33,909 nucleotides of DNA, taken from contig JACJWN010000017.1 of assembly GCA_020637165.1 (NCBI GenBank), forward strand, positions 1 to 33,909, given 5' to 3'. The notes under the pieces are model-generated. The model ran no database searches and was not told the origin of the DNA. It saw nothing but the letters and a program-made list of their open reading frames with translations. Source of the stretch: Mycolicibacterium sp. GTDB lineage: Bacteria; Actinomycetota; Actinomycetes; Mycobacteriales; Mycobacteriaceae. Position numbers and translations under genes: made by a program. Within the stretch, counting starts at the first letter, position 1. Each line of letters begins with the position of its first letter. Shown here in pieces: positions 1 through 7,223 of this stretch.

Positions 1-344
1 TGCACCAGCGGCTCGATGCTGAAGTAGGCCAGGTCGACACCGGGGGCGATCCACCACAGCCCCGGGACCCAGCTCATGGCGTAGTCAACCAGCTCGAATC
101 CGTAGGCCACCCACGGCTCGACGGCGTCATAAGCCTGGGTGATCGGATTGCTCGCCGTCGGGACGATCTGTGAGGCGATCGGGGTCACTGCCGCGCTGAG
201 TTTGACCACGGAGAAGTCGACCGGCGCAGCGGCCCCGGCGACCGTGGGGCCGGTCACCGGGGCCGTCACGGCCGCTCCCAGAACGATGGCGCTCATCCCG
301 CTTGTGGTCAGAGCGCGAAGGGATAGCCCGGCGGTGGGGGTCAT
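1..344 (-). CDS. Exported hypothetical protein, N-terminal part (runs off left edge)
   Basis: Reading leftwards from an ATG at 342-344, the minus strand stays open to the window edge, giving 114 residues. The N-terminus has one Arg, then a long Ala/Gly/Val-rich hydrophobic stretch ending near an Ala-Ala-Ala-Pro site around residue 40, which looks like a signal peptide. The mature part contains a Trp/Tyr-rich stretch ([18 protein letters not shown], then a Trp-Trp-Ile segment). It recalls abundant short exported hypothetical proteins of non-tuberculous mycobacteria, but I cannot assign a function. A GAGG lies about 10 bases upstream as a ribosome site. The gene is divergent from fbiC. The plus-strand ORF over the same bases is its shadow. 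Confidence 0.6.
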   Translation of the reverse strand, partial: MTPTAGLSLRALTTSGMSAIVLGAAVTAPVTGPTVAGAAAPVDFSVVKLSAAVTPIASQIVPTASNPITQAYDAVEPWVAYGFELVDYAMSWVPGLWWIAPGVDLAYFSIEPLV

Positions 345-455
345 GCTGGCACCTCACAGTTTGCTGTCGGAATCTCGGGATCGTACGCGAAGACCGCGCC
401 GTCGCCACAGCGGTCCGAGTGGGTGCGCCCCGCATCCGGCCCGGAGGCCCGGTAC

Positions 456-461
456 TACTGT
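456..461 (+). promoter_or_regulatory. Candidate -10 box (TACTGT) for fbiC and its leader ORF
   Basis: TACTGT fits the mycobacterial TANNNT -10 pattern and ends seven bases before the ATG at 469. Transcription would then begin at or next to that ATG, giving a leaderless mRNA that starts with the 12-codon leader ORF rather than with fbiC. No -35 was required. The call rests on pattern and spacing only. Confidence 0.35.
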
Positions 462-468
462 GATGCCT

Positions 469-507
469 ATGCCGGTCACTGGGGCCGCGGTTCGCGGGAC
501 GCGCTGA
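469..507 (+). CDS. Possible 12-residue leader ORF ending on the fbiC start
   Basis: ATG at 469 opens a 12-codon ORF ([12 protein letters not shown]). Its TGA (505-507) overlaps the fbiC ATG (507-509) as TGATG, a classic re-initiation arrangement. The ATG lies seven bases after a TANNNT box. fbiC has only a weak purine patch (GGGA) upstream, so coupling to this leader would explain how it is translated. The peptide has no recognisable function, and chance cannot be excluded for so short an ORF. Confidence 0.3.
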   Translation: MPVTGAAVRGTR

Positions 508-3023
508 TGACCTCCTCAACTGCGTTGCGCCGTGTGTTGCGCCGGGCCCGCGACGGTGTGGCCCTCAACGTCGACGAGGCCGCCGTCGCGATGTCGGCCC
601 GCGGCGAGGAACTGGCCGACTTGTGCGCCAGCGCCGCCCGGGTCCGCGACGCCGGCCTGACCTCGCAGGGGTGGCGCGGTCCGCGGGGCCGGCTGCCGGT
701 CTCCTACTCGCGCAAGGTCTTCATCCCGGTCACCCACCTGTGCCGCGACACCTGCCACTACTGCACCTTCGTGACGGTGCCGGGCCGGCTGCGGGCCTCC
801 GGCCGCGGGATGTACCTGGAGGCCGACGAGATCGTCGAGATCGCCCGGCGGGGGGCGCAACTGGGTTGTAAAGAGGCCCTGTTCACCCTCGGCGACCGTC
901 CGGAGGCTCGGTGGCCGGAAGCGCGTCAGTGGCTCGAGGAACGCGGCTATGACTCCACGCTGGACTACGTGCGGGCCGCTGCCATCCGCGTGCTGGAGGA
1001 AACCGGTCTGCTGCCGCATCTCAATCCGGGCGTGATGAGCTGGGCCGAGATGTCCCGGCTCAAGCCGGTGGCGCCCTCGATGGGCATGATGCTGGAGACC
1101 ACCTCGCGGCGGCTGTTCGAAACCCGGGGTATGGCCCACTACGGCAGTCCGGACAAGGATCCGGCGGTTCGGCTGCGCACGCTGACCGAGGCCGGCCGAC
1201 TTTCCATTCCCTTCACCACCGGGCTTCTCGTCGGCATCGGGGAGACACCGTTCGAGCGTGCCGAGACCCTGCACGCGATCCGCCGCCTGCACAAGGAGTT
1301 CGGCCACATCCAGGAAGTGATCGTGCAGAACTTCCGTGCCAAGGATCACACCGCGATGGCGGCGGTCCCCGACGCCGCCTTCGAGGAGTTCCTGGCCTGC
1401 GTCGCGGTGGCGCGGCTGGTCCTCGGGCCCGGCATGCGAATCCAAGCTCCGCCCAACCTGGTTTCGCCCGCGGAGTGCCGCGCCCTGCTCGGTGCCGGTG
1501 TCGACGACTGGGGCGGTGTCTCACCGCTGACCCCCGACCACGTCAACCCGGAGCGGCCCTGGCCGGCCCTGGACGACCTGGCGGCGGTCACCGCCGATGC
1601 CGGCTTTGATCTGGTGCAACGGCTGACCGCCCAACCCGCCTACGTGCGGGCCCCCGCCGGGTGGATCGACCCCCGGGTCGCGGGCCACGTCGCCGCCCTG
1701 GCCGATCCGGAAAGCGGGTTCGCCCGAGACGCCGATCCGGTCGGGCGGCCCTGGCAGGAGCCAGACGAGGCCGCCGAGTCGCTGGGCCGCGCGGACCTTG
1801 CGACGGCAATCGACACCGAGGGCCGCCGCGCGGCGGCCCGCAGCGATCTCGCCAGCGCCTTCGGCGACTGGGAGTCAATTCGGGAGAGAGTCGGCGAACT
1901 CAACGCCCGGGCGCCGGAACGACTCGATGCCGATGTCGCCGCGGCGCTGCGCGCCGCCGAGCGCGATCCCGCCGGATGCAGCGACGCCGAGTACATCGCA
2001 TTGGCGGCTGCGGATGGGCCGGCTTTGGATGCCCTTGCCGCCCTTGCTGATTCGTTGCGTAAAGAAGTTGTTGGCGATGATGTGACCTTTGTCGTCAACC
2101 GGAACATCAACTTCACCAACATCTGCTACACGGGCTGCCGTTTCTGCGCCTTCGCCCAGCGCAAGGGGGACGCGGATGCCTTCTCCCTGTCCAGTGCGGA
2201 AGTGGCCGACCGGGCGTGGGAGGCGCATGTCGCCGGCGCCACCGAGGTGTGCATGCAGGGTGGTATCGACCCTGAACTTCCGGTGACCGCCTACGGCGAA
2301 CTCGTGCGCGCGGTCAAGCAGCGGGTGCCCTCGATGCACGTGCACGCCTTCTCCCCGATGGAGATCGCCAATGGAGTCACCAAGAGCGGGATGAACATTC
2401 GAGACTGGTTGGTCCACCTGCGCGAGGCCGGGCTGGACACCATCCCGGGTACGGCGGCCGAAATCCTCGACGACGAGGTGCGCTGGGTGCTCACCAAAGG
2501 CAAGCTGCCGACCGCGCTGTGGGTCGAGATCGTCAGTACCGCACATGAAGTCGGGTTGCGATCCAGTTCGACGATGATGTACGGCCACGTCGACACCCCG
2601 GCGCACTGGGTGGCCCACCTCAACGTGCTACGTGGGATCCAGGACCGCACAGGGGGTTTCACCGAATTCGTGCCGCTGCCGTTCGTGCATCAGTCCTCGC
2701 CGCTGTATCTGGCCGGTGCGGCCCGCCCGGGTCCCAGTCACCGGGACAACCGGGCGGTCCACGCCCTGGCCCGGGTCATGTTGCACGGCCGCATCTCCCA
2801 GATTCAAACCAGCTGGGTCAAACTCGGAGTAGAGCGCAGCCAGGTCATGCTCAACGGCGGGGCCAACGATCTCGGCGGAACGCTCATGGAGGAGACCATC
2901 TCCCGGATGGCGGGTTCGCAGTACGGGTCGGCCAAGACGATTGCCGAGTTGGTGGCGATCGCCGAGGGTATCGGCCGCCCGGCGCGCCAGCGCACGACGA
3001 CCTACGCGAAACGTGCCGCCTGA
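507..3023 (+). CDS. fbiC: FbiC, bifunctional FO synthase (CofG-CofH fusion)
   Basis: Makes 7,8-didemethyl-8-hydroxy-5-deazariboflavin (FO), the chromophore of coenzyme F420, from 5-amino-6-(D-ribitylamino)uracil and tyrosine in the cytoplasm. The 838-residue protein carries two radical SAM modules. The N-terminal CofG half has Cys79, Cys83 and Cys86 (CRDTCHYC). The C-terminal CofH half has Cys540, Cys544 and Cys547 (CYTGCRFC). Each triplet would hold a 4Fe-4S cluster that binds SAM. The sequence matches M. tuberculosis FbiC (Rv1173) nearly end to end from [13 protein letters not shown] onward. I chose the ATG at 507; an in-frame GTG at 423 would add 28 residues with no family counterpart. The start overlaps a short leader ORF by one base. 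Confidence 0.97.
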   Translation: MTSSTALRRVLRRARDGVALNVDEAAVAMSARGEELADLCASAARVRDAGLTSQGWRGPRGRLPVSYSRKVFIPVTHLCRDTCHYCTFVTVPGRLRASGRGMYLEADEIVEIARRGAQLGCKEALFTLGDRPEARWPEARQWLEERGYDSTLDYVRAAAIRVLEETGLLPHLNPGVMSWAEMSRLKPVAPSMGMMLETTSRRLFETRGMAHYGSPDKDPAVRLRTLTEAGRLSIPFTTGLLVGIGETPFERAETLHAIRRLHKEFGHIQEVIVQNFRAKDHTAMAAVPDAAFEEFLACVAVARLVLGPGMRIQAPPNLVSPAECRALLGAGVDDWGGVSPLTPDHVNPERPWPALDDLAAVTADAGFDLVQRLTAQPAYVRAPAGWIDPRVAGHVAALADPESGFARDADPVGRPWQEPDEAAESLGRADLATAIDTEGRRAAARSDLASAFGDWESIRERVGELNARAPERLDADVAAALRAAERDPAGCSDAEYIALAAADGPALDALAALADSLRKEVVGDDVTFVVNRNINFTNICYTGCRFCAFAQRKGDADAFSLSSAEVADRAWEAHVAGATEVCMQGGIDPELPVTAYGELVRAVKQRVPSMHVHAFSPMEIANGVTKSGMNIRDWLVHLREAGLDTIPGTAAEILDDEVRWVLTKGKLPTALWVEIVSTAHEVGLRSSSTMMYGHVDTPAHWVAHLNVLRGIQDRTGGFTEFVPLPFVHQSSPLYLAGAARPGPSHRDNRAVHALARVMLHGRISQIQTSWVKLGVERSQVMLNGGANDLGGTLMEETISRMAGSQYGSAKTIAELVAIAEGIGRPARQRTTTYAKRAA

Positions 3024-3066
3024 GAGTTGCGCCCGCCGGGGATCGCCGGACGGCATACTGCCTCCC

Positions 3067-3771
3067 ATGGTCAAGAAAGTGCCGTTGGTGGCCGCCGTCG
3101 CGTTCGCGGTGCTGTCGGTCGCCTCAGCGGTTGTGGTCCCGCCGGGTCCCGGTGCCGAGCGGTCCGGTTCCGACGTCGTCGACCATATCACCGCCCACGC
3201 CGGGATGATCCGGCTGCGAGCGCTGCTGACGGCGCTGGCGTTGCTGGCCCTCGTGGTGATCCTGGGCTACGCGCGCGACCGCCTGAACGGCCCCGCGGGG
3301 CAGGTGTTCCTGACCGGTTCCGCAGTGTTCGTCGCCCAGACCGGTATCCGGACATGGCTGGACTCGGGGCTTGCGCTGCACCCTTCGGCGCTGGATCCGG
3401 CGGTGGCCCGAGTGGTGGCCGATATCGGCGCGATGTGGGGTCCGTTGTTGAGCGTCGCCGCCATCATGCTCGGCGGACCGGTGATCTGGGCCGCCCGGCG
3501 GGGCCGTTTTCCGCGGTGGCTTTCGGCGGTCGCCGCGGTGGTCGTCGTCGAGCAATTCGTCGCGATGCTGACGATCATCGGTCCGGTGGGCAGTTTCATC
3601 GCCCCCGGCGGCCCGATGAACGTGTACCTGGGCGGCCTGCTTTTCGGGGTCTTCTTCTTCGCGCTCGGACTGGCGCTGGCGCTGCGGAATCCGGGGTGGG
3701 ATCCGGGCTCGGATTCCCGGTCGGAGCAGGGGGGTGCCGGTGTCGGGCCCGACCGGTTCGCGTCGACATAG
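3067..3771 (+). CDS. Hypothetical multi-pass membrane protein
   Basis: A 234-residue protein with an N-terminal hydrophobic helix (residues 5-23) and about five further hydrophobic stretches, including segments rich in Leu/Ala around 48-65, in the middle, and near [19 protein letters not shown]. The C-terminal 30 residues are polar and rich in Gly, Asp and Ser, probably cytoplasmic. The layout suggests a small integral membrane protein of the DUF4386-like or general mycobacterial type, but I do not recognise a family with confidence. The ATG at 3067 is preferred over the upstream in-frame start at 2941, which lies inside fbiC. It follows fbiC by 43 bases on the same strand and may be co-transcribed. 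Confidence 0.7.
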   Translation: MVKKVPLVAAVAFAVLSVASAVVVPPGPGAERSGSDVVDHITAHAGMIRLRALLTALALLALVVILGYARDRLNGPAGQVFLTGSAVFVAQTGIRTWLDSGLALHPSALDPAVARVVADIGAMWGPLLSVAAIMLGGPVIWAARRGRFPRWLSAVAAVVVVEQFVAMLTIIGPVGSFIAPGGPMNVYLGGLLFGVFFFALGLALALRNPGWDPGSDSRSEQGGAGVGPDRFAST

Positions 3772-3815
3772 GTGCCACGCTTTAGGATCAGCATCACGCT
3801 CGCCGGGTTAGGGCT

Positions 3816-3821
3816 TAATGT
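3816..3821 (+). promoter_or_regulatory. Candidate -10 box (TAATGT) for fdxC
   Basis: TAATGT fits TANNNT and would place a transcription start near 3828, giving a leader of about 70 bases before the GTG. This leader contains the repeated CAGGG elements described separately. Support is positional only. Confidence 0.3.
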
Positions 3822-3832
3822 TGCTCTGCCGA

Positions 3833-3870
3833 CAGGGTGAGAAGACGTCCCTGACCGCAGGGCGAGAAGA
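3833..3870 (+). repeat. Imperfect direct repeat in the fdxC leader, with alternative hairpins
   Basis: Two 13-base copies, CAGGGTGAGAAGA at 3833-3845 and CAGGGCGAGAAGA at 3858-3870, differ at one base and have a 25-base period. Between them CCCTG (3849-3853) can pair with the first CAGGG (11-nt loop) or with the second (4-nt loop), but not with both at once. The repeat lies in the predicted 5' leader of fdxC, 30 bases before the start codon. Confidence 0.55.
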
Positions 3871-3885
3871 TATCTGAGAGCAGAT

Positions 3886-3892
3886 GGAGGAG
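3886..3892 (+). promoter_or_regulatory. Strong ribosome binding site of fdxC
   Basis: GGAGGAG lies seven bases before the GTG at 3900 and settles this start codon for fdxC. Confidence 0.75.
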
Positions 3893-3899
3893 AACCTTC

Positions 3900-4223
3900 G
3901 TGACCTACGTGATCACCGAAGCGTGCGTCGACATCAAGGACAAGGCCTGTATCGAAGAGTGCCCGGTCGACTGCATCTACGAGGGTGCCCGGATGCTCTT
4001 CATCCATCCCGACGAGTGCGTCGACTGCGGTGCCTGTGAGCCGGTGTGCCCGGTGGAGGCGATCTACTACGAGGATGACGTTCCCGACGAGTCGTCGCAG
4101 TACACCCAGATCAATGCCGACTTCTTCGCCGAGCTCGGCTCGCCGGGCGGCGCCTCCAAGGTGGGGATGACCGAGAACGACCCGCAGGTGGTCAAGGACC
4201 TCCCGCCTAAGGCTGAGGACTGA
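3900..4223 (+). CDS. fdxC: 7Fe ferredoxin FdxC ([3Fe-4S][4Fe-4S])
   Basis: A 107-residue soluble electron carrier. The cysteine pattern is that of Azotobacter-type 7Fe ferredoxins. By that family's assignment, Cys9, Cys17 and Cys50 hold the 3Fe-4S cluster and Cys21, Cys40, Cys43 and Cys46 hold the 4Fe-4S cluster; Cys25 is the usual free cysteine. The C-terminal 55 residues are acidic and lack clusters, as in the family. It corresponds to M. tuberculosis Rv1177. Likely partners are cytochromes P450 or other oxidoreductases; none is encoded here. The GTG start is fixed by the GGAGGAG site. The leader upstream carries a repeat that may regulate expression. Confidence 0.95.
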   Translation: MTYVITEACVDIKDKACIEECPVDCIYEGARMLFIHPDECVDCGACEPVCPVEAIYYEDDVPDESSQYTQINADFFAELGSPGGASKVGMTENDPQVVKDLPPKAED

Positions 4224-4261
4224 CGGCCCGTCACGCCCGGCGCCGGCCGCTGTCGGCGTCG

Positions 4262-5338
4262 TTGCCGGTGTTCCCCTGGGACACCCTGACCGATGCGGCT
4301 GCCGCCGCCCGCTCGCATCCCGAGGGAATCGTCGACCTGTCGGTGGGCACACCGGTCGACCCGGTCGCCCCGGTCATCCGCGCAGCTCTGGCCGAGGCCT
4401 CGGCGGCTCCCGGCTACCCCTGGACGGCCGGAACCCCGGAATTGCGGGCCTCCGCCGTGGCGGCGCTGCAGCGCCGCCACGGGATCAGCGGGGTGGCCGA
4501 TTCCGCCGTCCTGCCGGTGATCGGTTCCAAGGAACTGATCGCCTGGCTGCCCACCCTGTTGGGCCTGGGACCCGAGGATCTGGTGGTGATCCCGGAGTTG
4601 GCCTACCCGACCTATGAGGTGGGCGCCCGGCTGGCCGGCGCCGGGGTGACGGCGGCCGATTCGTTGACCCAACTCGGTCCCCGGACGCCGGCGGTGATCT
4701 ATCTCAACTCGCCGAGCAACCCGACCGGGAAGGTGCTCGGTGTCGAGCACCTGCGCAAGGTGGTGCAGTGGGCGCGCGAGCGCGGAACGGTGGTGGTCTC
4801 CGACGAGTGCTACCTGGGACTGGGCTGGGAGGAGCGGCCGGTCTCGGTGCTGCATCCGGAGGTCAGTGAAGGTAATCACCGGGGGTTGCTCGCCGTGCAC
4901 TCGCTGTCGAAGAGTTCGTCGCTGGCGGGCTACCGGGCCGGGTTCGTCGCCGGCGACCCGGACCTGGTGGCCGAACTGCTCGCGGTGCGCAAGCATGCGG
5001 GAATGATGGTCCCGACACCGGTTCAGGCGGCGATGGTGGCGGCTCTCGACGATGACGCCCACGAGGTCGAGCAGCGACAGCGCTATGCCCGGCGGCGCAC
5101 TGTTCTGCTGGAGGCGCTGCGCTCGGCGGACTTCAGCGTCGAGCACTCCCAAGCCGGCCTGTATTTGTGGGCGACCCGGGGCGAACCCTGCCGTGACACC
5201 GTGGCCTGGCTTGCCCGGCTTGGGATCCTGGTGGCGCCCGGGGACTTCTACGGGCCGGGTGGTGCGAAGTTCGTTCGGGTGGCGCTGACGGCCACCGACG
5301 AGCGGGTAGCGGCGGCGGCCGCGCGGCTGGCCGGCTGA
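4262..5338 (+). CDS. dapC: PLP-dependent class I/II aminotransferase, DapC-like (Rv1178 homolog)
   Basis: A fold-type I aminotransferase of 358 residues. The cofactor lysine is Lys217 in HSLSKSSSLAGYRAGF. The NSPSNPTGK loop and the SDECYLGL segment (PLP pyridine Asp and ring Tyr) are present, and GYRAGF supplies the phosphate/substrate Arg region. Mycobacterial homologs are annotated as N-succinyldiaminopimelate aminotransferase, which would link it to dapD and dapE further along. The exact substrate is an inference from family annotation. The start is uncertain: TTG at 4262 (then Pro-Val-Phe-Pro-Trp) is the first usual start in frame, and the region upstream in frame back to fdxC has no ATG or GTG. 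It follows fdxC by 38 bases, probably co-transcribed. Confidence 0.88.
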   Translation: MPVFPWDTLTDAAAAARSHPEGIVDLSVGTPVDPVAPVIRAALAEASAAPGYPWTAGTPELRASAVAALQRRHGISGVADSAVLPVIGSKELIAWLPTLLGLGPEDLVVIPELAYPTYEVGARLAGAGVTAADSLTQLGPRTPAVIYLNSPSNPTGKVLGVEHLRKVVQWARERGTVVVSDECYLGLGWEERPVSVLHPEVSEGNHRGLLAVHSLSKSSSLAGYRAGFVAGDPDLVAELLAVRKHAGMMVPTPVQAAMVAALDDDAHEVEQRQRYARRRTVLLEALRSADFSVEHSQAGLYLWATRGEPCRDTVAWLARLGILVAPGDFYGPGGAKFVRVALTATDERVAAAAARLAG

Positions 5339-5354
5339 ACCGTCAGCACGCGTC

Positions 5355-5993
5355 CTAGTTCATGTTCCAGGGTTCGCCGTAGGTGGTGACGCTGTCGCCG
5401 GTTTTGGCGATCAGGCGGGCGAACGGACGCAGCAGCACACCGCCGGCGGCGCCGGTCACGGTGCCGTGGGCGTTGGCCACCGCCACCGAGCCCTCCGGCC
5501 CCTCGACGTCGACGGAGAAGGTGGCCACCTCCTGGATGCCCGGGCCGTTGCCCAGATCGGAGCTGATCGACACACCGGGGAACAGGTTCGGGGTGATGAC
5601 CGAGCCGATCGGGTCGAAGGCCAGCGGGGAGAGGCTGACGTCGTCGAGCAGGATGTTCGGCGTGGTGTAGCTGAAGTTGATGCCCACGCCGAGTGACCAC
5701 GGGAAGCCGACCTGGTAGCCCAGTTCCAGAGTGCCGGCGAACTCGTCGGCGCCGGGGCCGACCACGCTGTAGCGGGCCTTGCCGGAGTGGAACCACTCAC
5801 GGGTCAGCCGGTTGCGGTCCAGCGGGAACACGCCGTCGAGGAAGGTGTCCCACTGCTGGACGGTCATGGTGCGGCCACCGCCGTCGACCAGGCTCATCTG
5901 GTTGTCCAGTTCCGCCGAGGCCGTCCCGGTACCGGCGAACAGGCCCGCCAACGCGGCGACCAGCGCCACCAGAACACGACTGAAAACCTTCAT
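5355..5993 (-). CDS. MspA-family outer membrane porin
   Basis: A 212-residue precursor of an octameric goblet porin of the mycomembrane, which admits small hydrophilic solutes. A 27-residue signal peptide ends Ala-Ser-Ala before Glu-Leu-Asp-Asn, leaving 185 residues against 184 in MspA. Strongly conserved stretches include TVQQWDTFLDGVFPLDRN, WSLGVGINFSYTTPN and the C-terminal TGDSVTTYGEPWNMN. In mature numbering the constriction residues Asp90 and Asp91 are kept, but MspA Asp93 is replaced by Ser, with Val at 92 and one extra residue just after. The vestibule acids matching MspA Asp118, Asp134 and Glu139 are conserved. ATG at 5993 is chosen because the upstream extension lacks a signal-peptide start. 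A 26-bp palindrome lies 44 bases upstream. The gene is convergent with the aminotransferase. Confidence 0.96.
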   Translation of the reverse strand: MKVFSRVLVALVAALAGLFAGTGTASAELDNQMSLVDGGGRTMTVQQWDTFLDGVFPLDRNRLTREWFHSGKARYSVVGPGADEFAGTLELGYQVGFPWSLGVGINFSYTTPNILLDDVSLSPLAFDPIGSVITPNLFPGVSISSDLGNGPGIQEVATFSVDVEGPEGSVAVANAHGTVTGAAGGVLLRPFARLIAKTGDSVTTYGEPWNMN

Positions 5994-6036
5994 GGCGGCC
6001 CCTAGGGAGGAGAGTTGGCACGGCTGCATGTCTCAT

Positions 6037-6062
6037 CGGTAACACAGATCACAGTGTTACCG
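6037..6062 (-). promoter_or_regulatory. 26-bp palindrome upstream of the MspA-type porin gene (candidate operator)
   Basis: Perfect 9-base arms CGGTAACAC (6037-6045) and GTGTTACCG (6054-6062) flank an 8-base spacer. The element is 44-69 bases upstream of the porin ATG, the usual place for a repressor or activator site overlapping a promoter. The spacing of equivalent bases in the arms is close to helical multiples, which suits a dimeric helix-turn-helix regulator. The cognate regulator is unknown. Confidence 0.5.
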
Positions 6063-6116
6063 GATCCGAAAAGAATTTTTCCAGACGCGTTTTCAGGCCG
6101 GGCTCTCGGGTGCGGA

Positions 6117-6626
6117 TCAGGCCGGTATCGCCGCCACCGGCATGACCACACTTCCCCGGCAGGCACCCTCGGCGATGTCGGTGTGCCAGGTGCCCCGCAG
6201 CGACCCGTCCGGCTGTGGTTGGTAGTAGGCCCAGGAAGTCGCCCGCGCCCATTGTTTCTGGTTGCCGTTGCCCAGAAAGCAGTCCCATAGCCAGTCGTAG
6301 CTGGTGGTCCATTCCGAGCCGTTCCAGGTGTAGCGGGTCGGCCAGGGCACCGTGGGATTTCCGGGGCGCGGACCGTCGACCACGGTCGCCACGCAGCGGT
6401 TCACCGAGCAGGTGGTGGCCAGGGTGAAGGCCGCGCCGAAATCGCTTTCCTTCTGGCGGGCCGCTGGGCTCGTACCCGCCTTCTGGGAGGCGTAGGTCAC
6501 CATCTGGTAGCGGCCGTTCCAGGGCTTGGGAGCGGCGTGGGAGACCGCCGGGGACAGTGTCGTCGCGAAGGCCAGCGCCGCCGCGAGCAGCAACGGGAGG
6601 GCAACGCGGTGGCGTCGGGGAATCAT
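6117..6626 (-). CDS. Secreted hypothetical protein, first of a tandem paralog pair
   Basis: A 169-residue protein with a signal peptide (Arg-rich start, hydrophobic core about residues 9-25, cleavage near SHA|AP). The mature domain has four cysteines (in CSVNRC, WDCFLG and GACRG), likely two disulfides, and many Trp/Tyr residues. It shares long blocks with the next gene: YASQKAGTSPAARQ, a SEWTTSYDW-type block, QPDGSLRGTWHTDI and GSVVMP. It resembles secreted proteins of unknown function found across mycobacteria (Rv2253-like, from memory and unverified). No catalytic motif is visible. ATG at 6626 has AGAGG seven bases upstream. It probably shares a transcript with its upstream paralog ten bases away. 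Confidence 0.8.
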   Translation of the reverse strand: MIPRRHRVALPLLLAAALAFATTLSPAVSHAAPKPWNGRYQMVTYASQKAGTSPAARQKESDFGAAFTLATTCSVNRCVATVVDGPRPGNPTVPWPTRYTWNGSEWTTSYDWLWDCFLGNGNQKQWARATSWAYYQPQPDGSLRGTWHTDIAEGACRGSVVMPVAAIPA

Positions 6627-6636
6627 GGCGGAGCCT

Positions 6637-7143
6637 CTAGCGCGGGAACGCGGCGATCGGCATGATGACGCTGCCGCGGCACGGACCGGTTTCGATGTCG
6701 GTGTGCCAGCTTCCCCGCAGGGAACCGTCGGGCTGTGGCTCGTAGAACACCCACGACGTCGCGGGGCTGAGCAGCTTGTGCGGACCGTCGCCGAGGTGGC
6801 AGTTCCAGGTCCAGTCGAAGCTGGTCGTCCAGTTCGAACCGCTCCAGTTGAATCGGAAGGGCTGGGGAACGGTCTTGTTCGACGGTTTCGGACCGCCGGA
6901 GGCCGTGGCCACGCACCGCCCCTTGGCGCAGTCGGTGACAACGATGAACACACCGCCGTAATCGCTCTCCCACTGGCGGCTTGCCGGGCTGGTCCCCGCC
7001 TTCTGCGAGGCGTAATTGACCATTTCCCAGCGTCCACTCCAGGTCTGCAGCCCAGCGTCGGCCGGCGGCGCGGCGGCGATGCCCGCGGCGGCGACGGCGG
7101 AGGCGGCGAGGAACGCCCCGCCGATACTCTGCGCTGACCACAT
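6637..7143 (-). CDS. Secreted hypothetical protein, second of a tandem paralog pair
   Basis: A 168-residue paralog of the neighbouring gene, with a hydrophobic signal segment (residues 8-27, cleavage near ADA|GL) and the same four cysteines (CAKGRC, WNCHLG, GPCRG). Conserved blocks with its twin include VNYASQKAGTSPASRQ, NWTTSFDWTWNC and QPDGSLRGSWHTDI. The pair probably arose by tandem duplication followed by divergence. ATG at 7143 is preferred because a TANNNT box lies six bases upstream, and the longer reading frame from 7191 would put 16 polar residues before the signal segment. Function unknown; location extracellular or cell wall. Confidence 0.8.
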   Translation of the reverse strand: MWSAQSIGGAFLAASAVAAAGIAAAPPADAGLQTWSGRWEMVNYASQKAGTSPASRQWESDYGGVFIVVTDCAKGRCVATASGGPKPSNKTVPQPFRFNWSGSNWTTSFDWTWNCHLGDGPHKLLSPATSWVFYEPQPDGSLRGSWHTDIETGPCRGSVIMPIAAFPR

Positions 7144-7149
7144 ACGCCG

Positions 7150-7155
7150 AGGGTA
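7150..7155 (-). promoter_or_regulatory. Candidate leaderless promoter -10 (TACCCT) for the secreted pair
   Basis: On the minus strand TACCCT is followed by six bases and then the ATG at 7143, consistent with transcription starting at the first base of the coding sequence. Confidence 0.45.
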
Positions 7156-7210
7156 GCCGTCGGTAAACCTCACCTGTCGCATCTGCAACACGGCGCGCCG
7201 GGTGTGGCGG

Positions 7211-7216
7211 TAGCCT
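7211..7216 (+). promoter_or_regulatory. Candidate leaderless promoter -10 (TAGCCT) for fadD36
   Basis: TAGCCT ends seven bases before the GTG at 7224, and no Shine-Dalgarno sequence lies between. The spacing fits a leaderless transcript and supports GTG as the start. Confidence 0.5.
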
Positions 7217-7223
7217 CGCTCGG

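Noticed and set aside
6037-6062. CRP-type binding site in the porin palindrome
   Set aside because: The minus strand offers TGTGA, but the partner half reads TTACC rather than TCACA. The symmetric centre belongs to the CGGTAACAC arms instead.
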